DNA of 64,000 nt from Tropicimonas sp. IMCC34043 (GTDB lineage Bacteria > Pseudomonadota > Alphaproteobacteria > Rhodobacterales > Rhodobacteraceae), in contig NZ_QMEK01000004.1 of the NCBI RefSeq assembly GCF_003390845.1, positions 62,001 through 126,000 of the forward strand, read 5' to 3'. Position 1 is the stretch's first letter; the number at the start of each line of letters is the position of its first letter. The notes under the pieces are model-generated. The model searched no databases, was not told the origin of the DNA, and worked only from the letters and a program-made list of their open reading frames with translations. Of the stretch, positions 35,779 through 45,100 are shown piece by piece. The position numbers and the translations under genes are program-made.

Positions 35779-36948
35779 ATGAACGATGCCGAGACCAAGG
35801 CTCGGGCCGGGAAAGACGTGCCTGACGTCCAGACCGCCATGACGGGGTTTCTGAACGATTTCAGGAACTTTCAGGCAGACATGAAATCCAAGATTCTCAA
35901 CCAGGAAGAGCGACTGAACATGCTGGATCGCAAGACCACCTTCGCCGGGCGCCCGGCGCTTGCCACCGCGGCCGAGCCCATGGGCGCGCCGCACCAGAAG
36001 GCTTTCGAGGCCTATCTGCGGTCGGGCGACGTCGATGCGCTGCGCAGCGTCGAGCTGGAAGCCAAGGCCCTGAGCACCGCGGATGGCGACGGCTATCTGG
36101 TCGGGCCGGATACCGCCGAGACGATCCGGGGCATCCTGCAGAGCGGGGCATCGTTGCGCGCGGTCTCGAACGTGGTGGCGATCGAAGGCTCGTCGTTCGA
36201 GGTCTTCATCGACGAGAACGACCTTGGGTCGACCTGGGCCAACGAGGCCAGCACCATCGTCGACACCGAGTCTCCGGTGATCCATCGCATCCAGATCCCT
36301 CTGCACGAGCTTTCGGCGATGCCGAAGGTCAGCCAGCGGCTGCTCGACGACAGCGCCTTTGACATCGACACCTGGCTTGCGACCCGCATTGCCGACAAGT
36401 TCGCCCGCGCCGAGGCGGCGGCGTTCATCAATGGGGATGGCGTCGACAAGCCGAAGGGCTTTCTGGATTATCCGCTGGTCGCCAACGATGCCTGGGCCTG
36501 GGGCAGCGTGGGGTATATTCCCACCGGGTCGAACGGCGGTTTCAGCACTGCCGATCCGCTGATCGACCTGGTCTATGCGCTGGGGTCGCAATATCGCAGC
36601 CGCGCCAGCTTCGTGATGAACTCGAAGACCACGGGTGTGGTGCGCAAGTTGCGGGACGGCGACGGCCGGTTCCTGTGGGTTGACGGCATGGCATCGGGCG
36701 AGCCGGCGCGCCTGTTGGGGTACCGTGTGCTGATCTCGGAAGACATGCCCGACATGTCGAGCTTGGGCGGCGCCATTGCATTCGGCGATTTCTCGGCCGG
36801 CTATACCATTGCCGAACGGCCCGACCTGCGGGTGCTGCGCGATCCGTTCTCGGCCAAGCCGCACGTGCTGTTCTATGCGACCAAGCGGGTTGGCGGCGAC
36901 GTCAGCGACTTTGCCGCGATCAAGGTCCTGAAGTTCTCGGCCGCCTGA
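35779..36948 (+). CDS. GTA major capsid protein (gp5)
   Basis: 389-residue HK97-fold coat protein. The N-terminal about 80 residues are helical and charged (LNDFRNFQADMKSKILNQEE) and correspond to the delta or scaffold region removed by the protease. The fold then runs from FEAYLRSGD through DGDGYLVGPDTAETI, the E-loop region, and YRSRASFVMNSKTTGVVRKL to RPDLRVLRDPFSAKPHV. AGGAAGGA precedes the ATG at 35779. This is the most abundant particle protein. Confidence 0.95.
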   Translation: MNDAETKARAGKDVPDVQTAMTGFLNDFRNFQADMKSKILNQEERLNMLDRKTTFAGRPALATAAEPMGAPHQKAFEAYLRSGDVDALRSVELEAKALSTADGDGYLVGPDTAETIRGILQSGASLRAVSNVVAIEGSSFEVFIDENDLGSTWANEASTIVDTESPVIHRIQIPLHELSAMPKVSQRLLDDSAFDIDTWLATRIADKFARAEAAAFINGDGVDKPKGFLDYPLVANDAWAWGSVGYIPTGSNGGFSTADPLIDLVYALGSQYRSRASFVMNSKTTGVVRKLRDGDGRFLWVDGMASGEPARLLGYRVLISEDMPDMSSLGGAIAFGDFSAGYTIAERPDLRVLRDPFSAKPHVLFYATKRVGGDVSDFAAIKVLKFSAA

Positions 36949-37107
36949 GGCCGGTCGAGATCGGCGGCTGGCGCCCTGGTGCCGGTCGCAGTCAGGTATG
37001 CGCCCGAAGCCTGCTTCAACCGCGTCGTCCAGCTGCTCCCCCTCCGTCCGAGCGACGCGGGGCGCGTGCCTGTCACTTGCTTCAGGGGCAGTTCAATCCG
37101 GAGAAAC

Positions 37108-37713
37108 ATGAGCATGATGTTGGTCGAGCAGACCTCAGCGCCTGCGGCGGCTCTGCCGGTTGCGGATTTCAGGAACCACCTGCGCCTTGGCACAGGGTTT
37201 GCCGACGAGGGAGCCGAAGACAGCCTGTTGGAGACCTTCCTGCGGGCGGCCATCGCTGCGGTCGAATCCTGGACCGGCAAGGTCCTGTTGCAGCGCGACT
37301 TTTCGCTGACGGTGGCGGGGTGGCGCGACAGCCGGGCGCAAAGCCTGCAGTTGGCGCCGGTGTCGGCGATCCGCGCAGTCAGGATCGTCGATTGCCTGGA
37401 CTGGGAGAGCGTTGTCGATCCGGCCAAGTACCGGTTGCAGCAGGATACCCATCGCCCGGCGCTGATCGCGCGCGGGCTGCTTTTGCCGACGATCCCGCCT
37501 CAGGGGTCCGCGGTGATCGATTTCACCGCCGGGTTCGGCGCGGCCTGGGCGGATGTGCCGGCGGATCTGGCGCAGGCGGTGATGCTGCTTGCGGCCTATT
37601 ACTATGAATATCGTCACGAAATGCGTGTCGGGGGATCGGTCATGCCCTATGGCGTCGCCTCGCTGGTCGACCGCTGGCGCAATCTGCGGGTCGGCGGCGG
37701 GAGGGGGCGATGA
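37108..37713 (+). CDS. GTA head-tail connector protein (gp6)
   Basis: 201 residues, of the phage gp6-like connector family that forms a ring below the portal. The helical N-terminus DFRNHLRLGTGFADEGAEDS and LETFLRAAIAAVESWTGKVLL are characteristic, as is the C-terminal AVMLLAAYYYEYRHEM. CGGAGAAAC sits before the ATG at 37108. The 159 bases before it, after the capsid stop, are non-coding. The stop overlaps the next start by 4 bases. Confidence 0.88.
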   Translation: MSMMLVEQTSAPAAALPVADFRNHLRLGTGFADEGAEDSLLETFLRAAIAAVESWTGKVLLQRDFSLTVAGWRDSRAQSLQLAPVSAIRAVRIVDCLDWESVVDPAKYRLQQDTHRPALIARGLLLPTIPPQGSAVIDFTAGFGAAWADVPADLAQAVMLLAAYYYEYRHEMRVGGSVMPYGVASLVDRWRNLRVGGGRGR

Positions 37714-38057
37714 GCGGCTCTGACCCGGTGCTGAACCGCAAGCTGGTTCTGGAGACGCCAGTGCCGGTGTCTGACGGGGCCGGGGGTGCGCGCCAGAACT
37801 GGTCGTCCCTGGGCGTTGTCTGGGCCGAGGTTCGGGCGAGTTCTGGAAGGGAAGCGGAGGAGGGCGCGGTGGCGGTTTCCTCGGGCGCCTACCAGATCAC
37901 GGTACGCGCGGCACCGCCAGGCCGATTGAACCGGCCGCGGCCGGACCAGCGATTTCGCGAGAACGAGCGGGTGTTCCGAATCCTGGCTGTTGTCGAGACC
38001 GGCACCGATGGCCGGTTTCTGACCTGTTTCGCCCGTGAAGAGGAGATCGCCCCATGA
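37710..38057 (+). CDS. GTA head closure / stopper protein (gp7)
   Basis: 115-residue SPP1 gp16-like head-tail adaptor that holds packaged DNA in place. Mainly beta: LNRKLVLETPVPVSDGAGG at the N-terminus, WSSLGVVWAEVRASSGRE, then PDQRFRENERVFRILAVVE. Four-base overlaps on both sides (ATGA) tie it to gp6 and gp8. Confidence 0.85.
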   Translation: MSGSDPVLNRKLVLETPVPVSDGAGGARQNWSSLGVVWAEVRASSGREAEEGAVAVSSGAYQITVRAAPPGRLNRPRPDQRFRENERVFRILAVVETGTDGRFLTCFAREEEIAP

Positions 38058-38464
38058 GCTATGGCGCCGCGGCCGCATTGCAGGCGGCCGTCTATTCGCG
38101 GCTGATGGCGGACCCGGGTCTGACGGGGCTTGTCAACGGCGCGATCTTCGATGTGCCGCCGGCCGGTGCCGTGCCCGAAACCTATGTCAGCATCGGACCC
38201 GAGGAGGTCTATGAAGCTGACGACGGCACGGGTGTGGGCGCGCGACACCGTTTCACGGTCAGCGTGGTGACGGCCGAGGCGGGGTTTCACGAGGCAAAGC
38301 TCGTCGCCGCGGCGGTGTCGGATGCGCTGCACGGCGCGAGGCCTGCGCTGTCGCGCGGCCGTGTCGTCTGGATCACGTTCCAAAGGGCGGTCGCACGGCG
38401 GTTTGGCGCCGGCAACCGCCGCCGGATCGACCTGAGGTTCGAGGCCCGGGTCGATCTGGACTGA
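38054..38464 (+). CDS. GTA tail terminator protein, DUF3168 (gp8)
   Basis: 136 residues. The DUF3168 pattern starts AAAALQAAVYSRLMADPGL and continues PETYVSIGPEEVYEADD and RHRFTVSVVTAEAG. The family caps the tail tube and joins it to the neck. It overlaps gp7 by 4 bases. Confidence 0.87.
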   Translation: MSYGAAAALQAAVYSRLMADPGLTGLVNGAIFDVPPAGAVPETYVSIGPEEVYEADDGTGVGARHRFTVSVVTAEAGFHEAKLVAAAVSDALHGARPALSRGRVVWITFQRAVARRFGAGNRRRIDLRFEARVDLD

Positions 38465-38511
38465 GACATATCGCGGGCCGCGTCCCGCAAACCTGAACAT
38501 GGAGAACGGAT

Positions 38512-38925
38512 ATGGGTGCACAGGCGGGCAAGGATCTGCTGATCAAGATCGACATGACGGGCGGCGGAAATTTCACGACCGTGGCCGGACTTCGCGCGAC
38601 CAGGGTCAGCTTCAACGCCGAGACAATCGACGTCACGAGCCTTGAGAGCGCGGGCGGGTGGCGCGAGCTGCTGGCAGGGTCGGGGATGCGATCGGCGACG
38701 ATCAGCGGCTCGGGCGTGTTCAAGGATGCCGCGACCGACGAACGCGCGAGGGCGATCTTCTTTGCCTCGGAGACGCCGGACTTTCAGGTCGTGATCCCGG
38801 ATTTCGGCATCGTGGAGGGACCGTTCCAGGTGACCTCGATCGAATATGCCGGAAGCCACAATGGCGAGGCGACGTACGAATTGGCCATGGCGTCGGCGGG
38901 CGTGCTGGCTTTCACTGCGATCTGA
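38512..38925 (+). CDS. GTA major tail tube protein (gp9)
   Basis: 137-residue tail tube subunit of the TP901-1/phage tail tube family. It starts MGAQAGKDLLIKIDMTGG, with VAGLRATRVSFNAETIDVTS and GVFKDAATDERARAIFFA as the landmark strands and the helix. A clear GGAG (ATGGAGAACGGAT) precedes the ATG. Repeated hexamers of this protein make the flexible tail. Confidence 0.92.
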   Translation: MGAQAGKDLLIKIDMTGGGNFTTVAGLRATRVSFNAETIDVTSLESAGGWRELLAGSGMRSATISGSGVFKDAATDERARAIFFASETPDFQVVIPDFGIVEGPFQVTSIEYAGSHNGEATYELAMASAGVLAFTAI

Positions 38926-38928
38926 GCC

Positions 38929-39255
38929 ATGGCCAATCCTTGGACGGGCGAGGTGACGCTGGAACTCGACGGGCGGCCGATGGTCTGCAAGTTGACGCTG
39001 GGCGCGCTGGCGGAACTGGAGGCCGGGCTCGATGAGGGATCGTTGATCGACCTGGTCGAGCGGTTCGAGGCCGGCCGGTTTTCGGCCCGTGACGTGCTGG
39101 CCTTGATCGTGGCGGGGCTGCGCGGCGGCGGTTGGGTTGGAACCGCGGCCGAGCTGCGTGCCGCCGAGATCGCGGGCGGGCCGCTTGAGGCGGCACGAGT
39201 GGCGGCCGAGATGCTGGCGCGCGCCTTTTCGCTGCCGGAGGCGTCTGCGCGATGA
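38929..39255 (+). CDS. GTA gp10-like tail assembly chaperone
   Basis: 108 residues of the GTA_gp10 family: WTGEVTLELDGRPMVCKLTLGALAELEAGL at the N-terminus, then a helical stretch FSARDVLALIVAGLRGGG. In the position of phage tail chaperones, between tube and tape measure. Its stop overlaps the next gene by 4 bases. Confidence 0.88.
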   Translation: MANPWTGEVTLELDGRPMVCKLTLGALAELEAGLDEGSLIDLVERFEAGRFSARDVLALIVAGLRGGGWVGTAAELRAAEIAGGPLEAARVAAEMLARAFSLPEASAR

Positions 39256-39440
39256 GGCTCGACTGGGCGGGGTTGATGCGACTGGGGCTGACCGGGCTCG
39301 GCCTTCGACCGGTCGAATTCTGGCGGCTGACGCCCGTCGAACTGATGGTGATGCTCGGCCTCGATGCGGCCGGCCCACCGATGACCCGCGCGCGGCTGGA
39401 CGAGCTGGCGCGCTCTTTCCCGGACCGGACAGAGGGGTGA
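39252..39440 (+). CDS. GTA small tail chaperone-like protein (gp10.1)
   Basis: 62 residues of the phage tail assembly chaperone family found in GTAs, with LGLRPVEFWRLTPVELMVML as the core and a C-terminal RARLDELARSFPD. In lambda-like phages the second chaperone form is made by frameshifting; here it is a separate overlapping gene. Confidence 0.87.
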   Translation: MRLDWAGLMRLGLTGLGLRPVEFWRLTPVELMVMLGLDAAGPPMTRARLDELARSFPDRTEG

Positions 39441-39443
39441 TTC

Positions 39444-40100
39444 ATGGACATCGAAACCGACGATCTGGAGAATTTCGACCGCCAGGTCGAAGCGCTGAAT
39501 GCCAGCCTGAGCGGTGCAGGGAACATGGCGAGCGCCTTCGACGCAGAATTGAAAAAGATGCAGGAAGGGCTGACGCGGACCGGATCGAGTGTCGGATCGC
39601 TGTCGTCGAGCATTGGCAGCGGGTTGCGGCGCGCCTTTGACGGGCTTGTTTTTGACGGGATGAAGGCCTCGGATGCGCTGAAGCTTGTGGGCCAGTCGAT
39701 CGTCAATGCCACATATTCGGCGGCTTTGAAGCCGATCACCAACCAGCTTGGCGACATGGTCGGCGGCGGGATCTCGAACCTGCTGGGCTTTGCCAATGGC
39801 GGCTCGTTTGCCCAGGGGCGGATCATGCCCTTTGCCAAGGGCGGCGTGGTGACCGGGCCGAGCCTTTTTCCGATGCGCAACGGCACCGGGCTGATGGGCG
39901 AGGCGGGCGCCGAGGCGATCATGCCCCTGACCCGCGGAGCGGACGGACGGCTTGGCGTCAGGTCCCAGGGCGGCGGGCAGCAGCCGGTCAACGTCGTCTT
40001 CAACGTCTCGACACCTGACGTGGCCGGGTTCCAGCGCAGCCGGTCGCAGATTGCCGCGCAGTTCGGCCGGGCGCTGGGCCGCGGGCAGCGGAACCGCTGA
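39444..40100 (+). CDS. GTA tail tape measure protein (gp11)
   Basis: 218 residues, short for a tape measure, in keeping with the short GTA tail. The N-terminal helical part (DDLENFDRQVEALNASLSG) leads to a hydrophobic, glycine-rich middle (NQLGDMVGGGISNLLGFANG) and a C-terminus with FAKGGVVTGPSLFPM and LMGEAGAEAIMPLTR, the typical phage tape-measure tail end. Three bases follow the previous stop. Confidence 0.9.
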   Translation: MDIETDDLENFDRQVEALNASLSGAGNMASAFDAELKKMQEGLTRTGSSVGSLSSSIGSGLRRAFDGLVFDGMKASDALKLVGQSIVNATYSAALKPITNQLGDMVGGGISNLLGFANGGSFAQGRIMPFAKGGVVTGPSLFPMRNGTGLMGEAGAEAIMPLTRGADGRLGVRSQGGGQQPVNVVFNVSTPDVAGFQRSRSQIAAQFGRALGRGQRNR

Positions 40101-40120
40101 GAGCAACAGGGAGGGTGAAC

Positions 40121-40753
40121 ATGTCATTTCACGAGGTCCGGTTTCCGGCGGCGCTGAGCTTTGGTTCGAGCGGCGGGCCATCGCGGCGCACCGATATCGT
40201 GGCGCTGGCCAACGGCTTTGAGGAGCGCAACACGACCTGGGCGCATTCGCGGCGGAAATACGATGCCGGCGTGGGGGCAAGGTCGCTTGATGACATCCAT
40301 ACGCTGATCGCGTTCTTCGAGGCGCGGATGGGGCAGCTTTATGGTTTCCGGTGGAAGGATTGGGCTGACTTCAAATCCTGCAAGCCGTCCGAAACCGTCG
40401 GGCCGCTTGATCAGACCATCGGTGTCGGGGACGGCACGGCGACCGAGTTTCAGTTGACCAAGAGCTACGTCTCGGGGGGCGCTGCCTATGTGCGACCGAT
40501 CCGGAAGCCGGTGGCGGAAACTGTGCGGGTGGCGCTTGACGCGACCGAGGTTGCGGAAGGATCCGGGTGGGAGCTTGACCCGGCAACAGGGCTTGTCCGT
40601 TTCAGTGTTGCACCAGCGGATGGGGTGATCGTGACGGCGGGGTTCGAATTCGACGTTCCGGTCAGGTTCGATACCGACACGATCCAGACCTCGGCCGTGA
40701 GCTTTCAGGCGGGCGAGGTGCCCGACGTGCCGGTGATCGAGGTGCGCTCATGA
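40121..40753 (+). CDS. GTA distal tail protein, DUF2460 (gp12)
   Basis: 210 residues of the DUF2460 family that forms the ring between tail tube and baseplate. Starts MSFHEVRFPAALSFGSSGGP; landmarks are RRKYDAGVGARSLDDIHTLI and FFEARMGQLYGFRWKDWADF. AGGGAGGG is 6 bases before the ATG at 40121, preferred to a GTG at 40115. Four-base overlap with gp13. Confidence 0.91.
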   Translation: MSFHEVRFPAALSFGSSGGPSRRTDIVALANGFEERNTTWAHSRRKYDAGVGARSLDDIHTLIAFFEARMGQLYGFRWKDWADFKSCKPSETVGPLDQTIGVGDGTATEFQLTKSYVSGGAAYVRPIRKPVAETVRVALDATEVAEGSGWELDPATGLVRFSVAPADGVIVTAGFEFDVPVRFDTDTIQTSAVSFQAGEVPDVPVIEVRS

Positions 40754-41676
40754 CACTCGAGTCCGATCTGGCCGAACAGGCGCTGCATGCACACCTTGCT
40801 ACAGGGGCGACCACGGTCTGCAGGTGTTGGCGGCTGGCGCGGCGCGATGGCGTGACCCTCGGTTTCACAGACCATGACGAGGATCTGGTGATCGAGGGCC
40901 TGAACTATCGCGCGAACACCGGGTTTTCGGCCCGGGCTTTCGAGCAGACCACGGGGCTTGCCGTCAACAACGGCGAGGCGCTGGGCGCATTGAGCGACGT
41001 CGCACTGGCTGACGCGGATATCACCGCCGGGCGGTATGATGGAGCGGAGGTCCGGGTCTGGCTGGTGAACTGGCGCGATCCGGCGATGCGATATGTCGAG
41101 TTTGCCGGAACGATTGGCGAGGTTGTGCGGCGCGGCGACACGTTCGACGCGGAATTGCGCGGCCTGACCGAGCCCCTCAACCAGCCTCAGGGGCGGGTCT
41201 TTCAGAGCCAGTGCTCGGCGTTGCTTGGCGACCGGCGGTGCGGCGTGGTCATGGCAGCCCCTGGCATGTCGGTCGAGGCGGTGATCGATACCTGCGAGGG
41301 GGAACGGGTTCTGGGGTTCAGCGGGCTTGGCAGTTTCCAGGCGGGTTGGTTCACCCGGGGGCGCGTCGAATTATTGAGCGGGGCGGGGCGGGGGCTGGTC
41401 GGGCTGGTAAAGGCAGACCGGAGTCTGGGGGCGTCGCGCCAGGTCGAACTGTGGCAAAGCCTTCGTGCGGGTGTGGCCGTGGGCGATACCGTCCGCCTTG
41501 AGGCCGGTTGCGACAAGCGTGCCGCGACCTGCAAAGCGAAGTTCGCCAACTTCCGAAATTTCCGCGGCTTCCCGCACATTCCGACCGAGGATTGGCTGGC
41601 AGCCTATCCCAAACAAAGCGGCATGAACGACGGCGGCAGCACGAACGGTGCGGGTGGCACGGTGTGGGAGGTTTGA
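40750..41676 (+). CDS. GTA baseplate hub protein, DUF2163/BR0599 type (gp13)
   Basis: 308 residues. The N-terminal DUF2163 domain has CRCWRLARRDGVTLGFTDHD and a beta-rich body. The C-terminal phage_BR0599 part has four cysteines at QCSALLGDRRCG, DTCEGE and GCDKRAATCKAKF, then FRGFPHIPTEDWL. The cysteines resemble the metal or iron-sulphur site of lambda tail-tip protein gpL; binding here is inferred. It precedes the NlpC/P60 gene by 5 bases. Confidence 0.9.
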   Translation: MTLESDLAEQALHAHLATGATTVCRCWRLARRDGVTLGFTDHDEDLVIEGLNYRANTGFSARAFEQTTGLAVNNGEALGALSDVALADADITAGRYDGAEVRVWLVNWRDPAMRYVEFAGTIGEVVRRGDTFDAELRGLTEPLNQPQGRVFQSQCSALLGDRRCGVVMAAPGMSVEAVIDTCEGERVLGFSGLGSFQAGWFTRGRVELLSGAGRGLVGLVKADRSLGASRQVELWQSLRAGVAVGDTVRLEAGCDKRAATCKAKFANFRNFRGFPHIPTEDWLAAYPKQSGMNDGGSTNGAGGTVWEV

Positions 41677-41681
41677 CGGCC

Positions 41682-42122
41682 ATGCGGGACGACATCGTGG
41701 AGATCGCGCGGGGCTGGATCGGAACGCCCTATTGCCACCACGCCTCGCGCCGAGGGGCGGGATCCGATTGTCTCGGGCTGATCCGTGGGGTCTGGCGCGA
41801 GTTGTTCGCACGGGAACCGGAGGCCGTGCCGCACTACACATCGGACTGGGCCGAGGCGTCGGGTGAGGAAAGGCTGTGGAGTGCTGCTGGGCGTCATCTG
41901 GTTCTGCGCGACCCCGGAAAACTCCCGGATCCCGGATCCGTCGTCCTGTTTCGCATGCGTTCGGGGGCCGTTGCCAAGCATCTGGGGATCGCGGCGTCGC
42001 GGGATGGCGCGGCAAGCTTCATCCACGCCTATGTCGGTCACGGTGTCGTGGAAAGCGCGCTTTCGCAGCCGTGGCAGCAGCGGATCGCCGCCTGTTTCGA
42101 CTTTCCCCAAGGAGGGAACTGA
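41682..42122 (+). CDS. GTA NlpC/P60-family cell wall peptidase (gp14)
   Basis: 146-residue cysteine peptidase that probably opens the recipient's peptidoglycan during DNA entry. It starts MRDDIVEIARGWIGTPYCHH; the catalytic Cys is in GAGSDCLGLIRGVW and the histidine in GAVAKHLGIAA. GGGAGG lies 10 bases before the ATG at 41682. The stop overlaps the next start (TGATG). Confidence 0.92.
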   Translation: MRDDIVEIARGWIGTPYCHHASRRGAGSDCLGLIRGVWRELFAREPEAVPHYTSDWAEASGEERLWSAAGRHLVLRDPGKLPDPGSVVLFRMRSGAVAKHLGIAASRDGAASFIHAYVGHGVVESALSQPWQQRIAACFDFPQGGN

Positions 42123-45100
42123 TGGCCACACTCGTTCTTTCGGCGGTCGGCGCGGCCGCCGGCAATGCGCTGGGCGGTTCGGTCCTGGGCCTGTCGACCG
42201 CCGTGATCGGCCGTGCGCTGGGCGCGACGCTCGGCCGGGTGATCGACCAGAGGCTGCTGGGCGGCGGCAGTCAGGTCGTCGAGACCGGCCGCATCGACCG
42301 CTTTCGCATCACCGGCGCCGGCGAGGGCGGCCGGGTCGACAACATTTATGGCCGGATGCGGACCGGCGGGCAGGTGATCTGGGCTACCAACTTTCGCGAG
42401 CATGTGGATACCGAGGAAGCTGGTGGCAAGGGTGGCGGGATGCTGGGCGGCGGTGGCGGTGCGACGACGCGCAGCTACAGCTATTCGATCAGTCTGGCGA
42501 TTGCGCTTTGCGAAGGCGAGATTCTGACGGTCGGGCGGATCTGGGCGGATGGCGAGGAGATCGGCCGCGACGAATTGGACATGCGGGTCTACAAGGGCGC
42601 CGAAGACCAGCTGCCCGATCCCAAGATCGAGGCCGTCGAGGGCGCCGGGAACGCGCCGGCCTATCGCGGGCTTGCCTATGTCGTCCTGGAGGATGTCGAG
42701 CTTGGCCGGTTCGGCAACCGGGTGCCGCAATTCTCGTTCGAGGTCATAAGGCCGACCAGCGCAGAGTTCGTTCCCGATCATGCGCGCAGCCTGTCGCAGA
42801 TCATCCGCGGGGTCGCGCTGGTCCCCGGTACGGGCGAGTACGCGCTGGCCACCACGCCAGTCCATTATTCCACGGGCCTCGGGTGGAACCGGTCGGCCAA
42901 CGTCAACTCCTCCAGCGGCAAGACCGATTTCCGCACCTCGCTGGAACAGTTGAGCAACGAGTTGCCGGTCTGCCAGACCGTGTCGCTGATTGTGTCCTGG
43001 TTTGGCGACGACCTGCGCTGCGATCGCTGCCAGATCAAACCCAAGGTCGAGCAGAACGGGGTCGACGGGGCGAGCATGCCGTGGCGCGCCGGCGGCGCTG
43101 TTCGTGACGATGCTGGGGAAATCGCCAAGGTCGACGGTCGCCCTGTCTATGGCGGCACGCCGACGGACCAGTCGGTCGTGGAAGCGATCCGCGCATTGCG
43201 AAACGCGGGCAAGGCGGTGACGTTCTATCCGTTCCTGTTGATGGAGCAGGCGCAGGGCAATTCCCTTGTCGATCCCTGGTCGGGAGCTGTTGGCCAGCCG
43301 CCCTTTCCCTGGCGGGGCAGGATTACCACATCGCTGGCGCCGGGCGTCGCGGGATCTGCTGATGGCACGCTTGCTGCCCGCGCGGAAGTGCGCGCATTCT
43401 TCGGCGATGCCATGGTCGATGACTTCCCGGTTGCCGGGGACGAGGTCGGCTATTCCGGGCCGGCCGAGTGGTCGTTCCGAAAGTTCATCCTGCATTATGC
43501 GCATTTGTGCGCGGTGGCCGGAGGTGTCGACGCCTTCTGCATCGGATCGGAGATGCGCAGCCTGACCCAGATCCGGGCCGAGGCGAACAGCTTTCCGGCC
43601 GTGGAGGAGCTTCGCCAGCTCGCGGCAGAGGTGCGCGCGGTTCTCGGTCCCGAAGCAAAGATCGGCTATGCCGCCGATTGGAGCGAGTATTTCGGCTATC
43701 ACCCCGAAGATGGCAGCGGTGACGTGTTCTTTCACCTCGATCCCCTTTGGGCAGACCCCGCGATCGATTTTGTGGGGATCGACAATTACATGCCGCTGTC
43801 GGATTGGCGTGACGGGGGCGATCATGCCGACGCGTCCTATGGGTCGATCTATGACGTGGCCTATCTGAAGTCGAACGTTGCCGGCGGCGAGGGGTTCGAT
43901 TGGTACTATGCCGACGAGGCCGGCCGCGACGCCCAGGATCGATTGCCGATCACCGATGGCGCCCATGGCGAACCCTGGATCTATCGTTACAAGGACTTGC
44001 GAAGCTGGTGGTCGAACGCTCATCACGACCGCGTCGACGGTGTGCGAGGCGCTGCACCAACGGCGTGGATCCCCGAGAGCAAGCCGATCTGGTTCACCGA
44101 GATGGGCTGCGCGGCCGTCGACAAGGGCACCAACCAGCCCAACAAGTTCATCGACCCGAAGTCGTCGGAATCGAGCCTGCCCTATTACTCGGATGGAACG
44201 CGGGACGACTTTGTTCAGGCTCAGTACCTGCGGGCGATGTATTCGTTCTGGGGCGATCCCGTGAACAACCCCGCTTCCGGCATCTATGGCGGTGCGATGG
44301 TTGATCTGTCGCGTTCGCTGGTCTGGGCTTGGGATACGCGGCCCTTTCCGCATTTCCCGCTTAATTCAGAGCTCTGGAGCGACGGCGAGAACTATTTCAA
44401 GGGTCATTGGCTGAATGGGCGCACCTCGTCGGAATCGCTGGCTGCGGTGGTCGCCGAAACCTGCGGGCGCGCGGGTCTTCCGGAGGTCGATGTGAGACGG
44501 CTGTATGGCAGCGTCCGCGGCTATACTCTGGCAGAGGCGAGCCATGCGCGGGCGGCAATCCAGCCATTGATGCTGGCACATGGGTTCGATGCCTCGGAGC
44601 GCAACGGCGTCTTGCATTTCCGCAGCCGAACCGGGCTGACGGATTTCACCATCAATGCGGATGCGCTTGCCGTCACCGAAGAGGTTGGGCCGGATGTGGA
44701 AACGCAGCGCGTGCCCGAGGTCGAAATCGCCGGGCGGGTGCGGCTCAATTGTCTGCGCGCCGGCCGCGATTTCGAGGTGATGTCGGTCGAGGCGGCGTTT
44801 CCCGACGAGACCAACCCTGCGGTCTCGTCAAGTGAGCTGGCAATGTGCCTGACGACCGAGGAGGCCCGCGCGATTGCCGAGCGTTGGCTGACCGAGTCGC
44901 GGGTGGCACGCGATTCCGTTCGCCTGGCGCTGCCTGGCTCGCTGCGCAAAGTCCGGGCGGGCGATGTGATCGAAACCACGTCGCCGAATCGTGAAGGGCG
45001 ATACCGGATCGACCGGGTCGAAAGCGGTGATGTCCAGATTGTCGAGGCCGTACGCGTCGAAGAGGCAGTCTTTCGGCTGGGAGAGGCGGTCCCAGACGAG

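Noticed and set aside
42038-44353. A leftward open frame of 771 codons opposite GTA gene 15
   Set aside because: Antisense shadow of a clear TIM-barrel protein; composition is typical of a shadow frame.
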